Part shown: piece by piece, positions 8,791-17,805 of the stretch
How the letters are laid out: every line of letters starts with the position of its first letter
How positions within the stretch are numbered: the first letter of the stretch is position 1
DNA from: Pseudanabaena biceps
GTDB lineage: Bacteria; Cyanobacteriota; Cyanobacteriia; Pseudanabaenales; Pseudanabaenaceae
NCBI GenBank assembly: GCA_013361095.1
Contig: JAATWA010000001.1
Span: 3,193,001-3,257,000, forward strand
DNA length: 64,000 nucleotides
Direction: 5' to 3'
Position numbers and translations under genes: made by a program
The notes under the pieces: generated by a model
What the model was told of the DNA's origin: nothing
The model's input: only the letters and a program-made list of their open reading frames with translations
Databases searched by the model: none

Positions 8791-9045
8791 TGGAGTTTAG
8801 ACTAAATTGAAGGTGTTTTCAGTGCTTTAGCCCATTAAGAAATCCTCAAAAAACTTATGGAGTGGACTTCGTAGTGAAAACTATCCTTCATCAGAGGAAA
8901 TCATAGGACTTATTGAATAGTTTGGGCAGAATTATAGATGCAACAAAACCCTCAATAAATCGATAACCTCATCTAAAATTGACCTTAAACAACGCAAAGT
9001 AGTGCTTCTGACCCTTAGCTTATAGGTTAATTAGTCTAAACTCCA
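8791..9045. mobile_element. Short inserted element with 15-bp terminal repeats and 8-bp target duplication
   Basis: The ends are TGGAGTTTAGACTAA and its exact complement. The flanking bases GTATTTAC (8783-8790 and 9046-9053) are an 8-bp target duplication within the pgsA-like gene. The 255-bp interior has short open stretches that read like a protein remnant but no complete transposase. It is best seen as a deleted insertion sequence or a MITE. The 8-bp duplication is compatible with several IS families, so I do not name one. Confidence 0.8.
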
Positions 9046-9092
9046 GTATTTACGATCGCGGCGATTACTGATTGGCTTGATGTATATCTGGC

Positions 9093-9233
9093 CAGCAATT
9101 CTCATTATGACTTTTGATTTGCCTGAGCCGTCAAATTCTGAACGAAGGCATAGGCTTTTCAAAGATCATTATTGCGACTATTTGCAATAGCTATTGCTGG
9201 ATCTAGACAAAATCCTCATAATGAGAATTGCTG
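9093..9233. mobile_element. MITE-like element, family A, copy 1 (141 bp)
   Basis: The 17-bp terminal inverted repeats CAGCAATTCTCATTATG are perfect, and the 9-bp target duplication ATATCTGGC flanks them (9084-9092 and 9234-9242). It splits the pgsA-like gene a second time. Other members, complete or half, are at 27396-27526, 10316-10429 and 53335-53410. It carries no transposase. Confidence 0.85.
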
Positions 9234-9470
9234 ATATCTGGCGAGAAAACTTAATCAAATTACAGAATTAGGTAAGTTTCTTTATCCGCTAGTCGATAAA
9301 GTTTTAACGATCACCTTATTTCTATTGTTTACTGAACTGAGACAAGTGCCAGCATGGGCAGTGTTTTTGATTATTACTGGTGAGTTATTAATCACGGAAT
9401 AGCGTGGTGTGCCTGCTGCGCCATCGGCAAATGAGGTGACTGACGCTAAAGTAAGTTCAGTTGTTGAAGC

Positions 9471-9566
9471 AAATATCTGGCTAACCTAATTGCGATCGCG
9501 ATCGTGACGATTTGGAACTTTTGGTTTAATCTCAAACTTAGTTGGCGGGTTACCCAGACTAAATAA
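9471..9566 (+). pseudogene. Duplicated 3' fragment of the GT2-GtrA gene
   Basis: This stretch matches the last 96 bp of the glycosyltransferase gene (6592-6687) with fewer than ten differences, up to and including the stop codon region. It encodes the final GtrA membrane segment and has no start. It directly follows the pgsA-like remnant, so the two were joined by a rearrangement or by duplication of the whole region. Confidence 0.85.
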
Positions 9567-9602
9567 TATACTGCCTTCCTACAGCGATTTGTACTTAAAC
9601 CC

Positions 9603-9662
9603 GAACCAAGAATTTTATTAAAAGTGTTGCAAAGCAAGGCTTTTAATAAAATTCTTGTGGTT
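9603..9662. repeat. Long hairpin of the GAACC/GGTT subfamily
   Basis: Arms AAGAATTTTATTAAAAGTGT and an imperfect complement around a GC-AAA-GC centre, bordered by GAACC and GTGGTT. It closely resembles 276-325. Confidence 0.65.
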
Positions 9663-9695
9663 AGTTTGATCGAAAATTGCTATAGGGAGGGAGTA

Positions 9696-10271
9696 TTACC
9701 AAATTTCCGCAAGACTCAAAATGAACTCAGGTAAAACATCTTCCCCAGAGAGAGAAATCGGATTTTGCAAAACCTCTTTAGGCTTCCCAATCCGATAAGC
9801 TTCCACTTCCCGATCTTTGCGATTAATCAGCCAGCCAAGCCTTGCTCCATTATCCTGATATTCCTGCATCTTGGCTTGCGTGACCTTCAAGTTATCACTA
9901 GGGGACATCAATTCAATTACGAAATCTGGACAAATTGGTGCAAACTTTGCCTGTTGCTCGGTCGTTAAAGCTTCCCAACGCTCTTTTAATATCCATGAAG
10001 CATCAGGTGAGCGATCGCTACCATTCGGAAGTTTAAATCCTGTGGATGAACCAAACGTAAAACCTAACTTCGTTCTACGATTCCAAATCCCTAGATCGAT
10101 TGTAATATTGGCACTACGCATTCCTGTGCCGCCGCCTTCTGGAGCCATAATTGTGATATCCCCTTGAGCATTGCGCTCGAATCTAAGGTCGCTATTTTTG
10201 CGGCAAAGTCGAAAAAACTGTTCGTCAGTAAGATCGATGACAGATTCTAAGCTGATCGTTAAAGCATCCAT
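9696..10271 (-). CDS. Uma2 family endonuclease-like protein (DUF820)
   Basis: A 191-residue protein of the Uma2/DUF820 family, very numerous in cyanobacteria and built on a PD-(D/E)XK nuclease fold. Visible are SDRSPDASWI (acidic residue), PDFVIELMSPSD (catalytic Glu strand) and a following Lys/Gln-rich helix KVTQAKMQEYQDNGARLGWLI. The length is normal and the frame intact. The cellular function is not established; the family may be linked to mobile DNA, and here it borders the rearranged glycan region. Confidence 0.85.
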   Translation of the reverse strand: MDALTISLESVIDLTDEQFFRLCRKNSDLRFERNAQGDITIMAPEGGGTGMRSANITIDLGIWNRRTKLGFTFGSSTGFKLPNGSDRSPDASWILKERWEALTTEQQAKFAPICPDFVIELMSPSDNLKVTQAKMQEYQDNGARLGWLINRKDREVEAYRIGKPKEVLQNPISLSGEDVLPEFILSLAEIW

Positions 10272-10315
10272 AGTTCTCAGTCAAATTTTGAGCCTACCTT
10301 TCGATTTTATCACAG

Positions 10316-10429
10316 CAGCAATTCTCATTATACAAATTGGTTTTGTGAAAGCCAGCCTACGGCTGGCTTTCACAAAACCAATTTGGAGGTTTGCAGCGCC
10401 TACGGCACTGCAAACCTCCAAATTGGTTT
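10316..10429. repeat. Half copy of MITE family A with two internal palindromes
   Basis: It begins with CAGCAATTCTCATTATA, then AAATTGGTTTTGTGAAAGCC forming a long hairpin, then a second hairpin GGAGGTTTGCAG...CTGCAAACCTCC ending in AAATTGGTTT. The same internal modules occur in the opposite order inside the element at 27396-27526. The right terminal repeat is missing. The rest of the 329-bp gap before the ABC ATPase gene shows nothing else I can support. Confidence 0.65.
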
Positions 10430-10600
10430 CCTATGGGAATTAATATTGTCACAGGCTATGAGTCATGTTTTTAGGGCGATCGCTTATAATTATTGCAGAT
10501 TAATGCAAAGGTGCAGTCATGGTCGCTATTACTTATGCTTAACTACTTACAGCGCTTTGTTCTTCTAATTAATCCTCACTAATCCTGCCACCTAGCATCT

Positions 10601-12376
10601 ATGTCACAACCTCCAGCCCCAACGGAAGATTTACTGCTCTCAGTGCGTAATTTACAGGTAACCTTTCGGGGTGATGAGAGCCTCGTCTATGCAGTTAAAA
10701 ATATTTCTTTTGATCTAGAGCAAGGTCAAACCATTGGTATTGTCGGTGAGTCTGGCTCTGGGAAATCCGCAACGGCTTTGGCGATCATGGGTTTGTTAGG
10801 AGAATCAGGCAAAATTACCAATGGAGAAGTTCTATTTAGACCTAGAGGCGAAGTTCCCATTGACTTAGTGAGAGTGTCGCCCCAGAAAATGTTGAAATAT
10901 CGTGGCGATCGCATGGCGATGATATTTCAAGAACCAATGACATCGCTCAATCCTTTATTTACTTGTGGCTATCAGGTCATCGAAGCTATCTGTCTACATC
11001 AACAAGTTTCAGAGCAGGAAGCAAAGATCCGCACAATTCAGTTATTTGATGAAGTGCAATTACCTAATCCTGAACAACTGATTGAGCGCTATCCCCATGA
11101 GCTTTCGGGCGGACAGTTGCAACGTGTAATGATTGCGATGGCAATTTCTTGTAATCCGCAGTTGATTATCGCTGATGAGCCAACAACTGCTCTTGATGTG
11201 ACTGTGCAAGCAACGATTTTAAAATTGCTTAAAAAGATTCAGCGATCGCGAGAAATGTCGATGATATTTATTACCCATGATTTGGGGATTTTGGCAGAGA
11301 TTGCTGATAAGGCGATCGTTATGAATCTGGGTGAAGCTGTAGAAACTGGAAGTACTGAGGCAATTTTTAAAAGCCCACAACATCCCTATACCAAAGGTTT
11401 GATTGCCTGTCGTCCTCAGCCCGATCGCCAATTACGTCTCTTACCAACGGTTAGCGATTTTATGGAAATCCAGAATGGACAGATGGTCGAGAAAGAACTT
11501 AATCCTTCCTACTTGGAGGTTATGTCATCGGAAGAAATTTCGTCACGTTTAATTGAATTGCAACAGCAAGATCCGATTCTCTCGGTGCAAAATTTGCGAA
11601 TTGAGTTTCCCATCCGCAGCATTTTAGGCTTAAAAAAACGCTATTTTGTTGCCGTAAACAATATCAGCTTTGATGTCTATCGTGGCGAAACTCTTGGCTT
11701 AGTCGGCGAGTCAGGCTGTGGCAAAACCACTACTGGTCGAGCCATTCTGGGCTTAACTAACGGTCTAATGGGTTCTGTTAAGTTTGAAGGACAAGAAATC
11801 TCGCAACTAAAGGGAACTGCCCTACAAAATTTACGCGCCGACCTGCAAGTAATATTTCAAGATCCCTATGGTTCACTTAATCCGCGAATGAGTGTTGGTG
11901 ATGCGATCGCTGAGCCATTGGTTGTGCATAGCCACCAAGATAGATTTCAACGCTATCGTAAAGACTCAGCCAGAAAAGAGAGAGTTGCCTATTTATTAGA
12001 GCGCGTAGGTTTACCTAAAAGTGCAATGCGCCGCTATCCCCATGAGTTTTCAGGTGGACAAAGGCAGCGTATTTGTATCGCTAGAGCCTTGGCACTCAAT
12101 CCCAAATTAATTATTGCTGATGAGCCTGTGTCCGCACTTGATGTATCTGTGCAAGCGCAAGTTCTCAATCTCTTAAAGGAATTACAAGCCGAATTTGGAT
12201 TGACCTATATTTTCATTTCCCATGATCTTAGTGTGGTCAAGTTTATGAGCGATCGCATTATGGTCATGAATAAAGGTGAAATCGTAGAACTAGACACTGC
12301 CGAGTCAATTTACACTAATCCGCAACAGCCCTACACCCAAAAGTTGATTAATGCTATTCCCAAGGCGATCGCCTAA
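10601..12376 (+). CDS. Fused dipeptide/oligopeptide-type ABC ATPase (DppD-DppF fusion)
   Basis: The 591-residue protein has two ABC ATPase domains: GESGSGKSATA and LSGGQLQR in the first half, GESGCGKTTTG and FSGGQRQR in the second, each with a Walker B (IIADEPTTALD, IIADEPVSALD) and an H-loop (FITHD, FISHD). Each domain ends with the oligopeptide-type tail (PQHPYTKGLIAC, PQQPYTQKLINA). It would energise import of peptides or related solutes across the inner membrane. Permease and binding-protein genes are not in the neighbourhood, as is common for this fused form in cyanobacteria. The start follows a weak purine stretch; the first ATG is used. Confidence 0.93.
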   Translation: MSQPPAPTEDLLLSVRNLQVTFRGDESLVYAVKNISFDLEQGQTIGIVGESGSGKSATALAIMGLLGESGKITNGEVLFRPRGEVPIDLVRVSPQKMLKYRGDRMAMIFQEPMTSLNPLFTCGYQVIEAICLHQQVSEQEAKIRTIQLFDEVQLPNPEQLIERYPHELSGGQLQRVMIAMAISCNPQLIIADEPTTALDVTVQATILKLLKKIQRSREMSMIFITHDLGILAEIADKAIVMNLGEAVETGSTEAIFKSPQHPYTKGLIACRPQPDRQLRLLPTVSDFMEIQNGQMVEKELNPSYLEVMSSEEISSRLIELQQQDPILSVQNLRIEFPIRSILGLKKRYFVAVNNISFDVYRGETLGLVGESGCGKTTTGRAILGLTNGLMGSVKFEGQEISQLKGTALQNLRADLQVIFQDPYGSLNPRMSVGDAIAEPLVVHSHQDRFQRYRKDSARKERVAYLLERVGLPKSAMRRYPHEFSGGQRQRICIARALALNPKLIIADEPVSALDVSVQAQVLNLLKELQAEFGLTYIFISHDLSVVKFMSDRIMVMNKGEIVELDTAESIYTNPQQPYTQKLINAIPKAIA

Positions 12377-12507
12377 TTAGAATCAGTGGGTCGGCAAAGC
12401 CGACCCACTGATTCTAATTTCAAAAAACAAAAACCTGTAGCCCATAGGCTACAGGTTTTTGTTTTTTGAAATTAAGCTAGGACTGTGCTAAGCACAGTCC
12501 TAGCTTA
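12376..12507. terminator. Three tandem long hairpins between convergent genes
   Basis: Back to back: 12376-12418 (ATTAGAATCAGTGGGTCGGC around AAA), 12416-12473 (27-bp stem with an A-rich/T-rich base and AACCTGTAGCC top) and 12473-12507 (TAAGCTAGGACTGTGC around TAA). They share their border bases. They fill the gap between the ABC ATPase and RNase J genes and probably stop transcription from both sides. Confidence 0.7.
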
Positions 12508-12520
12508 GAAAGATAGAAGT

Positions 12521-14413
12521 TTAAACTACAGCAGCAGCAGTACGCTTGCGTCTGCCAGCACTGGCAGTAGTTACACTTGTCGGCGCTACTTCACTAGCGA
12601 CTACTACATTTCCATTATCACTTCCATTGTCGGCTTTAGGAATTGGTTTAGCACCAGATCTTAAGGTTAAGCCTAAAGCGTTGGGCTTAGCAGCTGGAGC
12701 AGGCTCAGATTGAGTCAAATTGGTAGGTGTTTGCAATAGAAATACAATCATTGGCTTGCTCTGCATTTGCTGACGCAACACACGAGTAAGATCACGCTCC
12801 AGTTGACCGCGCAGACCAATCCAATCGATTTCCAAGGAACCCACATTACGCGCAAAGTTGCCCCAGCAATTAGCCAAAGAGTTTTCGATCGCCTTAGCAA
12901 CCGAAGCAATAATTTGTGAGCGTTCCATCGCCAATACTACGCCACTCAGTTGAATGTCTGGAGTGGTCGAAAGCTTGCCATCGATACCGACAGAAACAGC
13001 GATCGTGAAGATGCCATCTCCTGCTAATTGTTGGCGATCGCGCAACACTTCACCCTTGACCATGCCATCACGAGAAGAATCTACAAGTTCCACACCAGAG
13101 GGAACTTTATCCACGATTCTCATGTAGTCTTGGCAAACTTCAACCACATCACCATTTTCCGCAATGACAATATTTTCGCTGGGAATACCCATGTTTTCAG
13201 CCATTTTAGCGTGCTGCTTCAGCATTCTTAACTCACCGTGAGCAGGGAAGAAGAACTTGGGACGAACAAGTGCAAGCATCATCTTGTGTTCTTCTTGGGA
13301 GCCATGTCCAGAAACGTGAATACCCTTATCTTTGCCATAGATAACATCTGCACCCAAAGCCATCAGCTTATCGATAGTACGAACCACCGAAATTGTGTTA
13401 CCAGGAATTGGGTTAGCCGAGAAGATAACGGTGTCGCCTTGACGAACTTCCAGTTGCTTGTGACTGCAATTAGCCATACGAGTCAACGCAGACATCGGCT
13501 CACCTTGAGAACCTGTAGTCAAGATCAAAATTTGATCATCACGATAATGACGCAGGTTTTGTAAAGGTTGGAATAAATCATCGCGACACTTGATATAACC
13601 CAAAGTACGCGCATGGGCAATTACGTTTAACATCGATCGCCCAACAACACCAACAACACGCCCTTGTTTATCAGCAATGTCTAAAATCATGCTGACCCGA
13701 TGCACAGAAGACGCAAAGGTAGTAATAATGACACGCCCTGTGGCTGCGCGAATGTAGCGATCTAGATTAGGATATACAGCCCTCTCTGACGGTGTAATTC
13801 CGGGAAGTTCAGCGTTAGTAGAGTCACTGATCAGCGCTAAAACTCCCTTTTCGCCATGTTCTGCCAAGCGGTGTAAGTCAAAGAATTCGCCATCGACGGG
13901 AGTGTGGTCAATTTTAAAATCTCCAGAGTGAATCACCACACCCGCAGGAGTATTGATGGCGATCGAGAAACTATCAGCGATGGAGTGAGTATTGCGAATG
14001 AACTCTACGAAGAAGTTAGTGCCAACTCGCACCACGTCACGGGGCATAACCCGACGTAATTCAGTCCGATTGAAGACACCTGCTTCGCGAAGCTTGCCTT
14101 CCAGTAAAGCCATTGCTAAACGAGGACCATAAATGACAGGAATTTCAAATTGCTTCAAATGGAAAGGAATTGCGCCAATGTGATCTTCATGACCGTGAGT
14201 GACGATCATTCCTTTGATCTTGTGCTTGTTGTCGCGTAAGTAGGTCATGTCGGGCAGAACCACATTTACGCCAGGCATCATATTGTCTGGGAACGATAAG
14301 CCACCATCAAGCAGCATAATTTCATCGTTATATTCAAACACCCATGTGTTTTTGCCGATTTCATGGAGTCCGCCGAGGGCAATGATTTTGAGTGAAGGTG
14401 CGTTAGTAGTCAT
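12521..14413 (-). CDS. rnj: Ribonuclease J
   Basis: An RNA-processing enzyme with 5' exonuclease and endonuclease activity, of the beta-CASP metallo-beta-lactamase family. The zinc motif THGHEDHIG is at residues 72-80, with HSGDFK and SDSTNAE further on, and the beta-CASP motifs and GHGSQEEH follow. At 630 residues it is about 70 longer than the Bacillus enzymes because of a Pro/Ala/Ser/Thr-rich C-terminal tail ending in GRRKR, seen also in other cyanobacterial RNase J proteins. It lies downstream of asd and dapA on the same strand, with a 249-bp gap, and may be partly cotranscribed with them. Confidence 0.96.
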   Translation of the reverse strand: MTTNAPSLKIIALGGLHEIGKNTWVFEYNDEIMLLDGGLSFPDNMMPGVNVVLPDMTYLRDNKHKIKGMIVTHGHEDHIGAIPFHLKQFEIPVIYGPRLAMALLEGKLREAGVFNRTELRRVMPRDVVRVGTNFFVEFIRNTHSIADSFSIAINTPAGVVIHSGDFKIDHTPVDGEFFDLHRLAEHGEKGVLALISDSTNAELPGITPSERAVYPNLDRYIRAATGRVIITTFASSVHRVSMILDIADKQGRVVGVVGRSMLNVIAHARTLGYIKCRDDLFQPLQNLRHYRDDQILILTTGSQGEPMSALTRMANCSHKQLEVRQGDTVIFSANPIPGNTISVVRTIDKLMALGADVIYGKDKGIHVSGHGSQEEHKMMLALVRPKFFFPAHGELRMLKQHAKMAENMGIPSENIVIAENGDVVEVCQDYMRIVDKVPSGVELVDSSRDGMVKGEVLRDRQQLAGDGIFTIAVSVGIDGKLSTTPDIQLSGVVLAMERSQIIASVAKAIENSLANCWGNFARNVGSLEIDWIGLRGQLERDLTRVLRQQMQSKPMIVFLLQTPTNLTQSEPAPAAKPNALGLTLRSGAKPIPKADNGSDNGNVVVASEVAPTSVTTASAGRRKRTAAAVV

Positions 14414-14662
14414 AGGTAATTTAGATTAGGTGAATTTGAGTTGATAAAATGATCCAAAAGAAAATAGTAAAGAGAAGAAAATTTAGTTAAATAGTGAAAT
14501 TAGTTGATTCAAATTTAATTCAATTGTCTTTTATTCAATTACTTAGATGGAAAAATTGTGGCTGCTGGATATGTCTTGGAATACCCAGTGAGGCTGATTT
14601 GCGATAGTTATGAGTTTCGGCTTTTCCCCGCAGGTTGCTATTTCTAGCAATAAACCCAAACA

Positions 14663-15556
14663 TTAAGTAAGAATTCCCACTTCTGTTAATACAACTTTGA
14701 GTTTTGCCTCTAGCTCAGCATCGCCAGCAATTAGAGGCGATCGCACTACCCCTGTATCCCATCCCAATAAGCGCAATGCTAATTTGAGAGGAATCGGATT
14801 GCTAGTTAAAAATAAAGCCTTAAACAGTGGAAAAAGCTGTATATGAATTTGCAATGCTTCTTGAACTTTGCCTGTAGTAAAACATTGCATCATGGTTTGC
14901 AGTTGCTTACCGACTAGATGCGAGGCAACGCTGACAACTCCCTTTGCACCCACTGCCATTAGAGGCAATGTTAGAGAATCATCGCCCGAATAGATGGCAA
15001 AACTAGACGATGTGAGCGCTCGAATCTGACTGGCTTGATCTAAGTCGCCTGTTGCTTCTTTAATGCCAATAATGCCTTCAACCTCAGCTAACCTTGCTAC
15101 AGTATCTGGTTCTAGTTTGCAACCTGTGCGACTAGGAACGTTATACAGAAGCATCGGCAGTTCAGGAGCTGCTTCAGCGATCGCTCGGAAATGCTGATAT
15201 AGACCTTCTTGAGTTGGCTTGTTGTAATACGGTGTTACCTGTAGTGTACCATCTAATCCCAAATGTGCGGCTTTCTGAGTCGCCTCGATTGCCTCAGATG
15301 TGGAATTTGATCCTGTGCCTGCCATGATTTTAGCTTTGCCAGCGATCGCCGTTTGGAGAACTGAAAAAAGCTTGTATTCTTCATCCCAGCTAAGGGTAGG
15401 AGACTCGCCAGTAGTACCACATACGACAATCGTATCAGTGCCAGTTTTGACTAAATGCAGAGCAAGTTGCTCAGCTTTGGCATAATCGACATTCCCTTCT
15501 CTATCAAAGGGAGTAATCATTGCGGTTAATAAACGACCAAAATCAATTTCACTCAT
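14663..15556 (-). CDS. dapA: 4-hydroxy-tetrahydrodipicolinate synthase
   Basis: Condenses pyruvate with aspartate semialdehyde, the first committed step to lysine and diaminopimelate. The Schiff-base lysine is K166 in GIKEATGD, the proton-relay tyrosine Y138 in [10 protein letters not shown], and the GTTGESPTL motif is near residue 47. Length 297 is typical. It lies 90 bp downstream of asd, which supplies its substrate, on the same strand; a shared transcript is likely. Confidence 0.97.
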   Translation of the reverse strand: MSEIDFGRLLTAMITPFDREGNVDYAKAEQLALHLVKTGTDTIVVCGTTGESPTLSWDEEYKLFSVLQTAIAGKAKIMAGTGSNSTSEAIEATQKAAHLGLDGTLQVTPYYNKPTQEGLYQHFRAIAEAAPELPMLLYNVPSRTGCKLEPDTVARLAEVEGIIGIKEATGDLDQASQIRALTSSSFAIYSGDDSLTLPLMAVGAKGVVSVASHLVGKQLQTMMQCFTTGKVQEALQIHIQLFPLFKALFLTSNPIPLKLALRLLGWDTGVVRSPLIAGDAELEAKLKVVLTEVGILT

Positions 15557-15646
15557 AGATGTTCATATAGATATTTAATATAGAGGTTTATAAATAGAAG
15601 CTTGGTAAAAGACTGGAATAAATACAGATTCTCGCTAATTTAGCTA

Positions 15647-16675
15647 CTACTTAGCCTGTTTTATAAGGGACTCAGCAATTAAAAGTTCGGCAATCTGGAT
15701 TGCGTTAAGTGCCGCGCCTTTACGAATTTGATCGCCACATAGCCATAGCTCTAATCCATTAGGATGAGAAATATCTTGACGAATTCTTCCCACCAGTACA
15801 TCATCTTTGCCACTTGCATCAATGGGCATAGGGAAGTAATTTTTGCTGAAATCTTCCACCAGCTTCACGCCTGACGCTTCGCTCAAGATTTCTCTGGCTT
15901 TGTCTGGATTGAAAGGATGAGCAAATTCCAAATTAAGTGCTTCAGAGTGAGCTCGTAATACAGGAACTCGGACACAAGTTGCTGTAATCCGAATATCAGG
16001 ATCGCCAAAAATCTTACGAGTTTCATTCACCATTTTCATTTCTTCCTCGCAATAGGAGTTAGCAGTCATTGGTGAATTGTGAGGAAATAGATTAAAAGCC
16101 AAGGGATAGGGAAGAATTTCAGGTTTAGCAACTTCTCCATTGAGAATAGCTTGGGCTTGTATCTGCACCTCCTCCATCGCTCTTGCGCCAGCGCCGCTTG
16201 CCGATTGGTATGTAGAAGCAACAATACGCTGGATGGGCTGAACTTGATGCAAAGGATATATAGCTACAGCCATCAAAATAGTGGTGCAGTTGGGATTGGC
16301 AATGATGCCATTATGATGTTTTGCAGCTTCGGGGTTTACCTCTGGCACGACTAGTGGCACATCAGGATGCATCCGAAAGGCACTGGAATTGTCAATGGAC
16401 ACTGCTCCTGCTTTGGTCGCGATCGGCAACCATTGTTTAGAAATGCTGCCGCCTGCCGAAGCAAGAACTATATCTACATCGTCAAAGGATGATTCAGTAA
16501 CCGCTTCGATAATAATTTCCTTGCCAGCAAAGGTGATCGCTTTACCTGCTGAGCGCTCTGAGGCTAACAATTTCAAGTTATTTAATGGGAAATTTCTTTC
16601 TTCTAACAAGGCTAAAAGCTCTGTGCCGACTGCGCCTGTTGCTCCCAAAATGGCAACGTTATACTTTCTACTCAA
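15647..16675 (-). CDS. asd: Aspartate-semialdehyde dehydrogenase
   Basis: NADPH-dependent reduction of aspartyl phosphate to aspartate semialdehyde, feeding lysine, threonine and methionine. It has an N-terminal Rossmann motif GATGAVGTELL, active-site Cys130 in NPNCTTILM, and later RVPVLRAHSE and DISHPNGLELW segments. Length 342 is normal. It is the first gene of the asd-dapA pair. Confidence 0.97.
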   Translation of the reverse strand: MSRKYNVAILGATGAVGTELLALLEERNFPLNNLKLLASERSAGKAITFAGKEIIIEAVTESSFDDVDIVLASAGGSISKQWLPIATKAGAVSIDNSSAFRMHPDVPLVVPEVNPEAAKHHNGIIANPNCTTILMAVAIYPLHQVQPIQRIVASTYQSASGAGARAMEEVQIQAQAILNGEVAKPEILPYPLAFNLFPHNSPMTANSYCEEEMKMVNETRKIFGDPDIRITATCVRVPVLRAHSEALNLEFAHPFNPDKAREILSEASGVKLVEDFSKNYFPMPIDASGKDDVLVGRIRQDISHPNGLELWLCGDQIRKGAALNAIQIAELLIAESLIKQAK

Positions 16676-16914
16676 TGAACCTCCGCAATAAAAACATCAA
16701 ATTTAGGGTGGAAACTTTTGGTGAACGTCGATAATGACCTGTGATCAAATCACATATATCTCGGTCATTTGGTTCAACCTTAATCACATATTAACAAACA
16801 ATAGAAATATTACTACAGCGATCGCTAACAATTGTGATTAGAAAACCAACTTTGGTAATTTCAGCGCCTATAGGTTCTGGAATCACCAAAGTTGCTGATC
16901 ACATTAATGATGAC

Positions 16915-17187
16915 CTAGGGACCTGTAAAAATCGCATCTTCGACATCTTGACGGCTTAGGGAGTAAGGAAAAGCGCGTTGAATTTCTTTGCCCCCGATCA
17001 CATCTTGAATGTAGCGCACTCGGATATCTTCCACATCCATAATGATTTCGGCTTGCCATGAGGGGCGAGTCACTCGCCATACATTGGGGTTAGAACGATC
17101 TTGAGAACATCCTTGCTGATCTAACCATAATTCGAGGGCAGGCAGGGGATGGTTGTAGAGAGGGGTAGTGGGGGTGGGGAGCGTCAT
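16915..17187 (-). CDS. DUF3143 family small protein
   Basis: A 90-residue acidic protein matching the cyanobacterial/plastid DUF3143 pattern: LPALELWLDQQGCSQD, then WRVTRPSWQAEIIMDVEDIRVRYI and a C-terminal FPYSLSRQDVEDAIFTGP. Function unknown. It follows a DnaJ-domain gene on the same strand by 57 bp, an arrangement that suggests cotranscription. Confidence 0.75.
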   Translation of the reverse strand: MTLPTPTTPLYNHPLPALELWLDQQGCSQDRSNPNVWRVTRPSWQAEIIMDVEDIRVRYIQDVIGGKEIQRAFPYSLSRQDVEDAIFTGP

Positions 17188-17244
17188 AGCAGACGGATTT
17201 TATGGGGATTTAAAGATAATTAAGCAAGCAAGTATAGATCTAAT

Positions 17245-17718
17245 CTAAGTGATTGCTTGAGGTAGAAGCGAATCACCGCGTAGCCAAGCTACTAAAAAAG
17301 CCAAAACTAAACAGAACACTAGAGTAACACCAATCATCAGTAGTGCAAATAGCTCCCCCCCAGATAATGGTCTTTCGGTGGGTAAGCCATCGTCATTAAC
17401 AGTCTGAAGGTTTTTGGGCATTTTGAGTTTAGATTTGATCCCATTATCAAAAACTTGATCGTCTTGGGCATTACTTCGATATTGAAATCGAGAAAACTGA
17501 ATCAGGCGATCGTAATTGCTACGTCGTTCAGCATTACTAAGGGTGGCATAGGCTTCATTGATTTGGCGAAAATATTCAACGGCTTCTTCTTTGGGCAATT
17601 GCGTAGTGTCGGGATGGTATAGCTTGCTAAGGTCACGATAGGCTCGGCGAACGTCCATTTCATTTGCCCAAGGAGTAATTTTAAGAATGGCGTAGTAGGT
17701 TTTTGACATAGAATTCAC
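17245..17718 (-). CDS. J-domain protein with a C-terminal membrane segment
   Basis: Residues 4-70 form a DnaJ domain with the HPD motif in LYHPDTTQLP, which stimulates Hsp70 (DnaK) ATPase. No Gly/Phe or zinc-finger region follows. Instead there is a polar linker and one hydrophobic helix (about residues 120-148, FALLMIGVTLVFCLVLAFLV), so it would tether a DnaK partner to a membrane, perhaps the thylakoid. Length 157. It is paired with the DUF3143 gene. Confidence 0.85.
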   Translation of the reverse strand: MNSMSKTYYAILKITPWANEMDVRRAYRDLSKLYHPDTTQLPKEEAVEYFRQINEAYATLSNAERRSNYDRLIQFSRFQYRSNAQDDQVFDNGIKSKLKMPKNLQTVNDDGLPTERPLSGGELFALLMIGVTLVFCLVLAFLVAWLRGDSLLPQAIT

Positions 17719-17805
17719 AAATTTGCATAACGTTTTTGTTGCTTCAACTATTGATAGGAGTATATTTACTCTTATCGCCCATATTCCCTTTTCTGTGCTA
17801 TCTCC

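Larger units (their letters stand above)
8636..9470 (+). pseudogene. Decayed pgsA-like CDP-alcohol phosphatidyltransferase, interrupted twice
   Basis: Three pieces read together, after removal of two insertions and one copy of each target duplication, give a continuous frame: TLPTWVTLSTLIAVPIIF, then ITDWLD-YLARKLNQITELG-FL-PLVDKVLTI, then LRQVPAWAVFLIITGELLIT and RGVPAAPSANEV. This is the pattern of phosphatidylglycerophosphate synthase (PgsA). It is dead: besides the insertions it has an in-frame TAG before RGVPAA, and two residues of the catalytic motif D-x2-D-G-x2-A-R-x8-G-x3-D-x3-D are changed (Gly to Val, Asp to Tyr). A functional pgsA must lie elsewhere, since PG is essential in thylakoids; this piece is probably an old paralogue. 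Confidence 0.85.
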
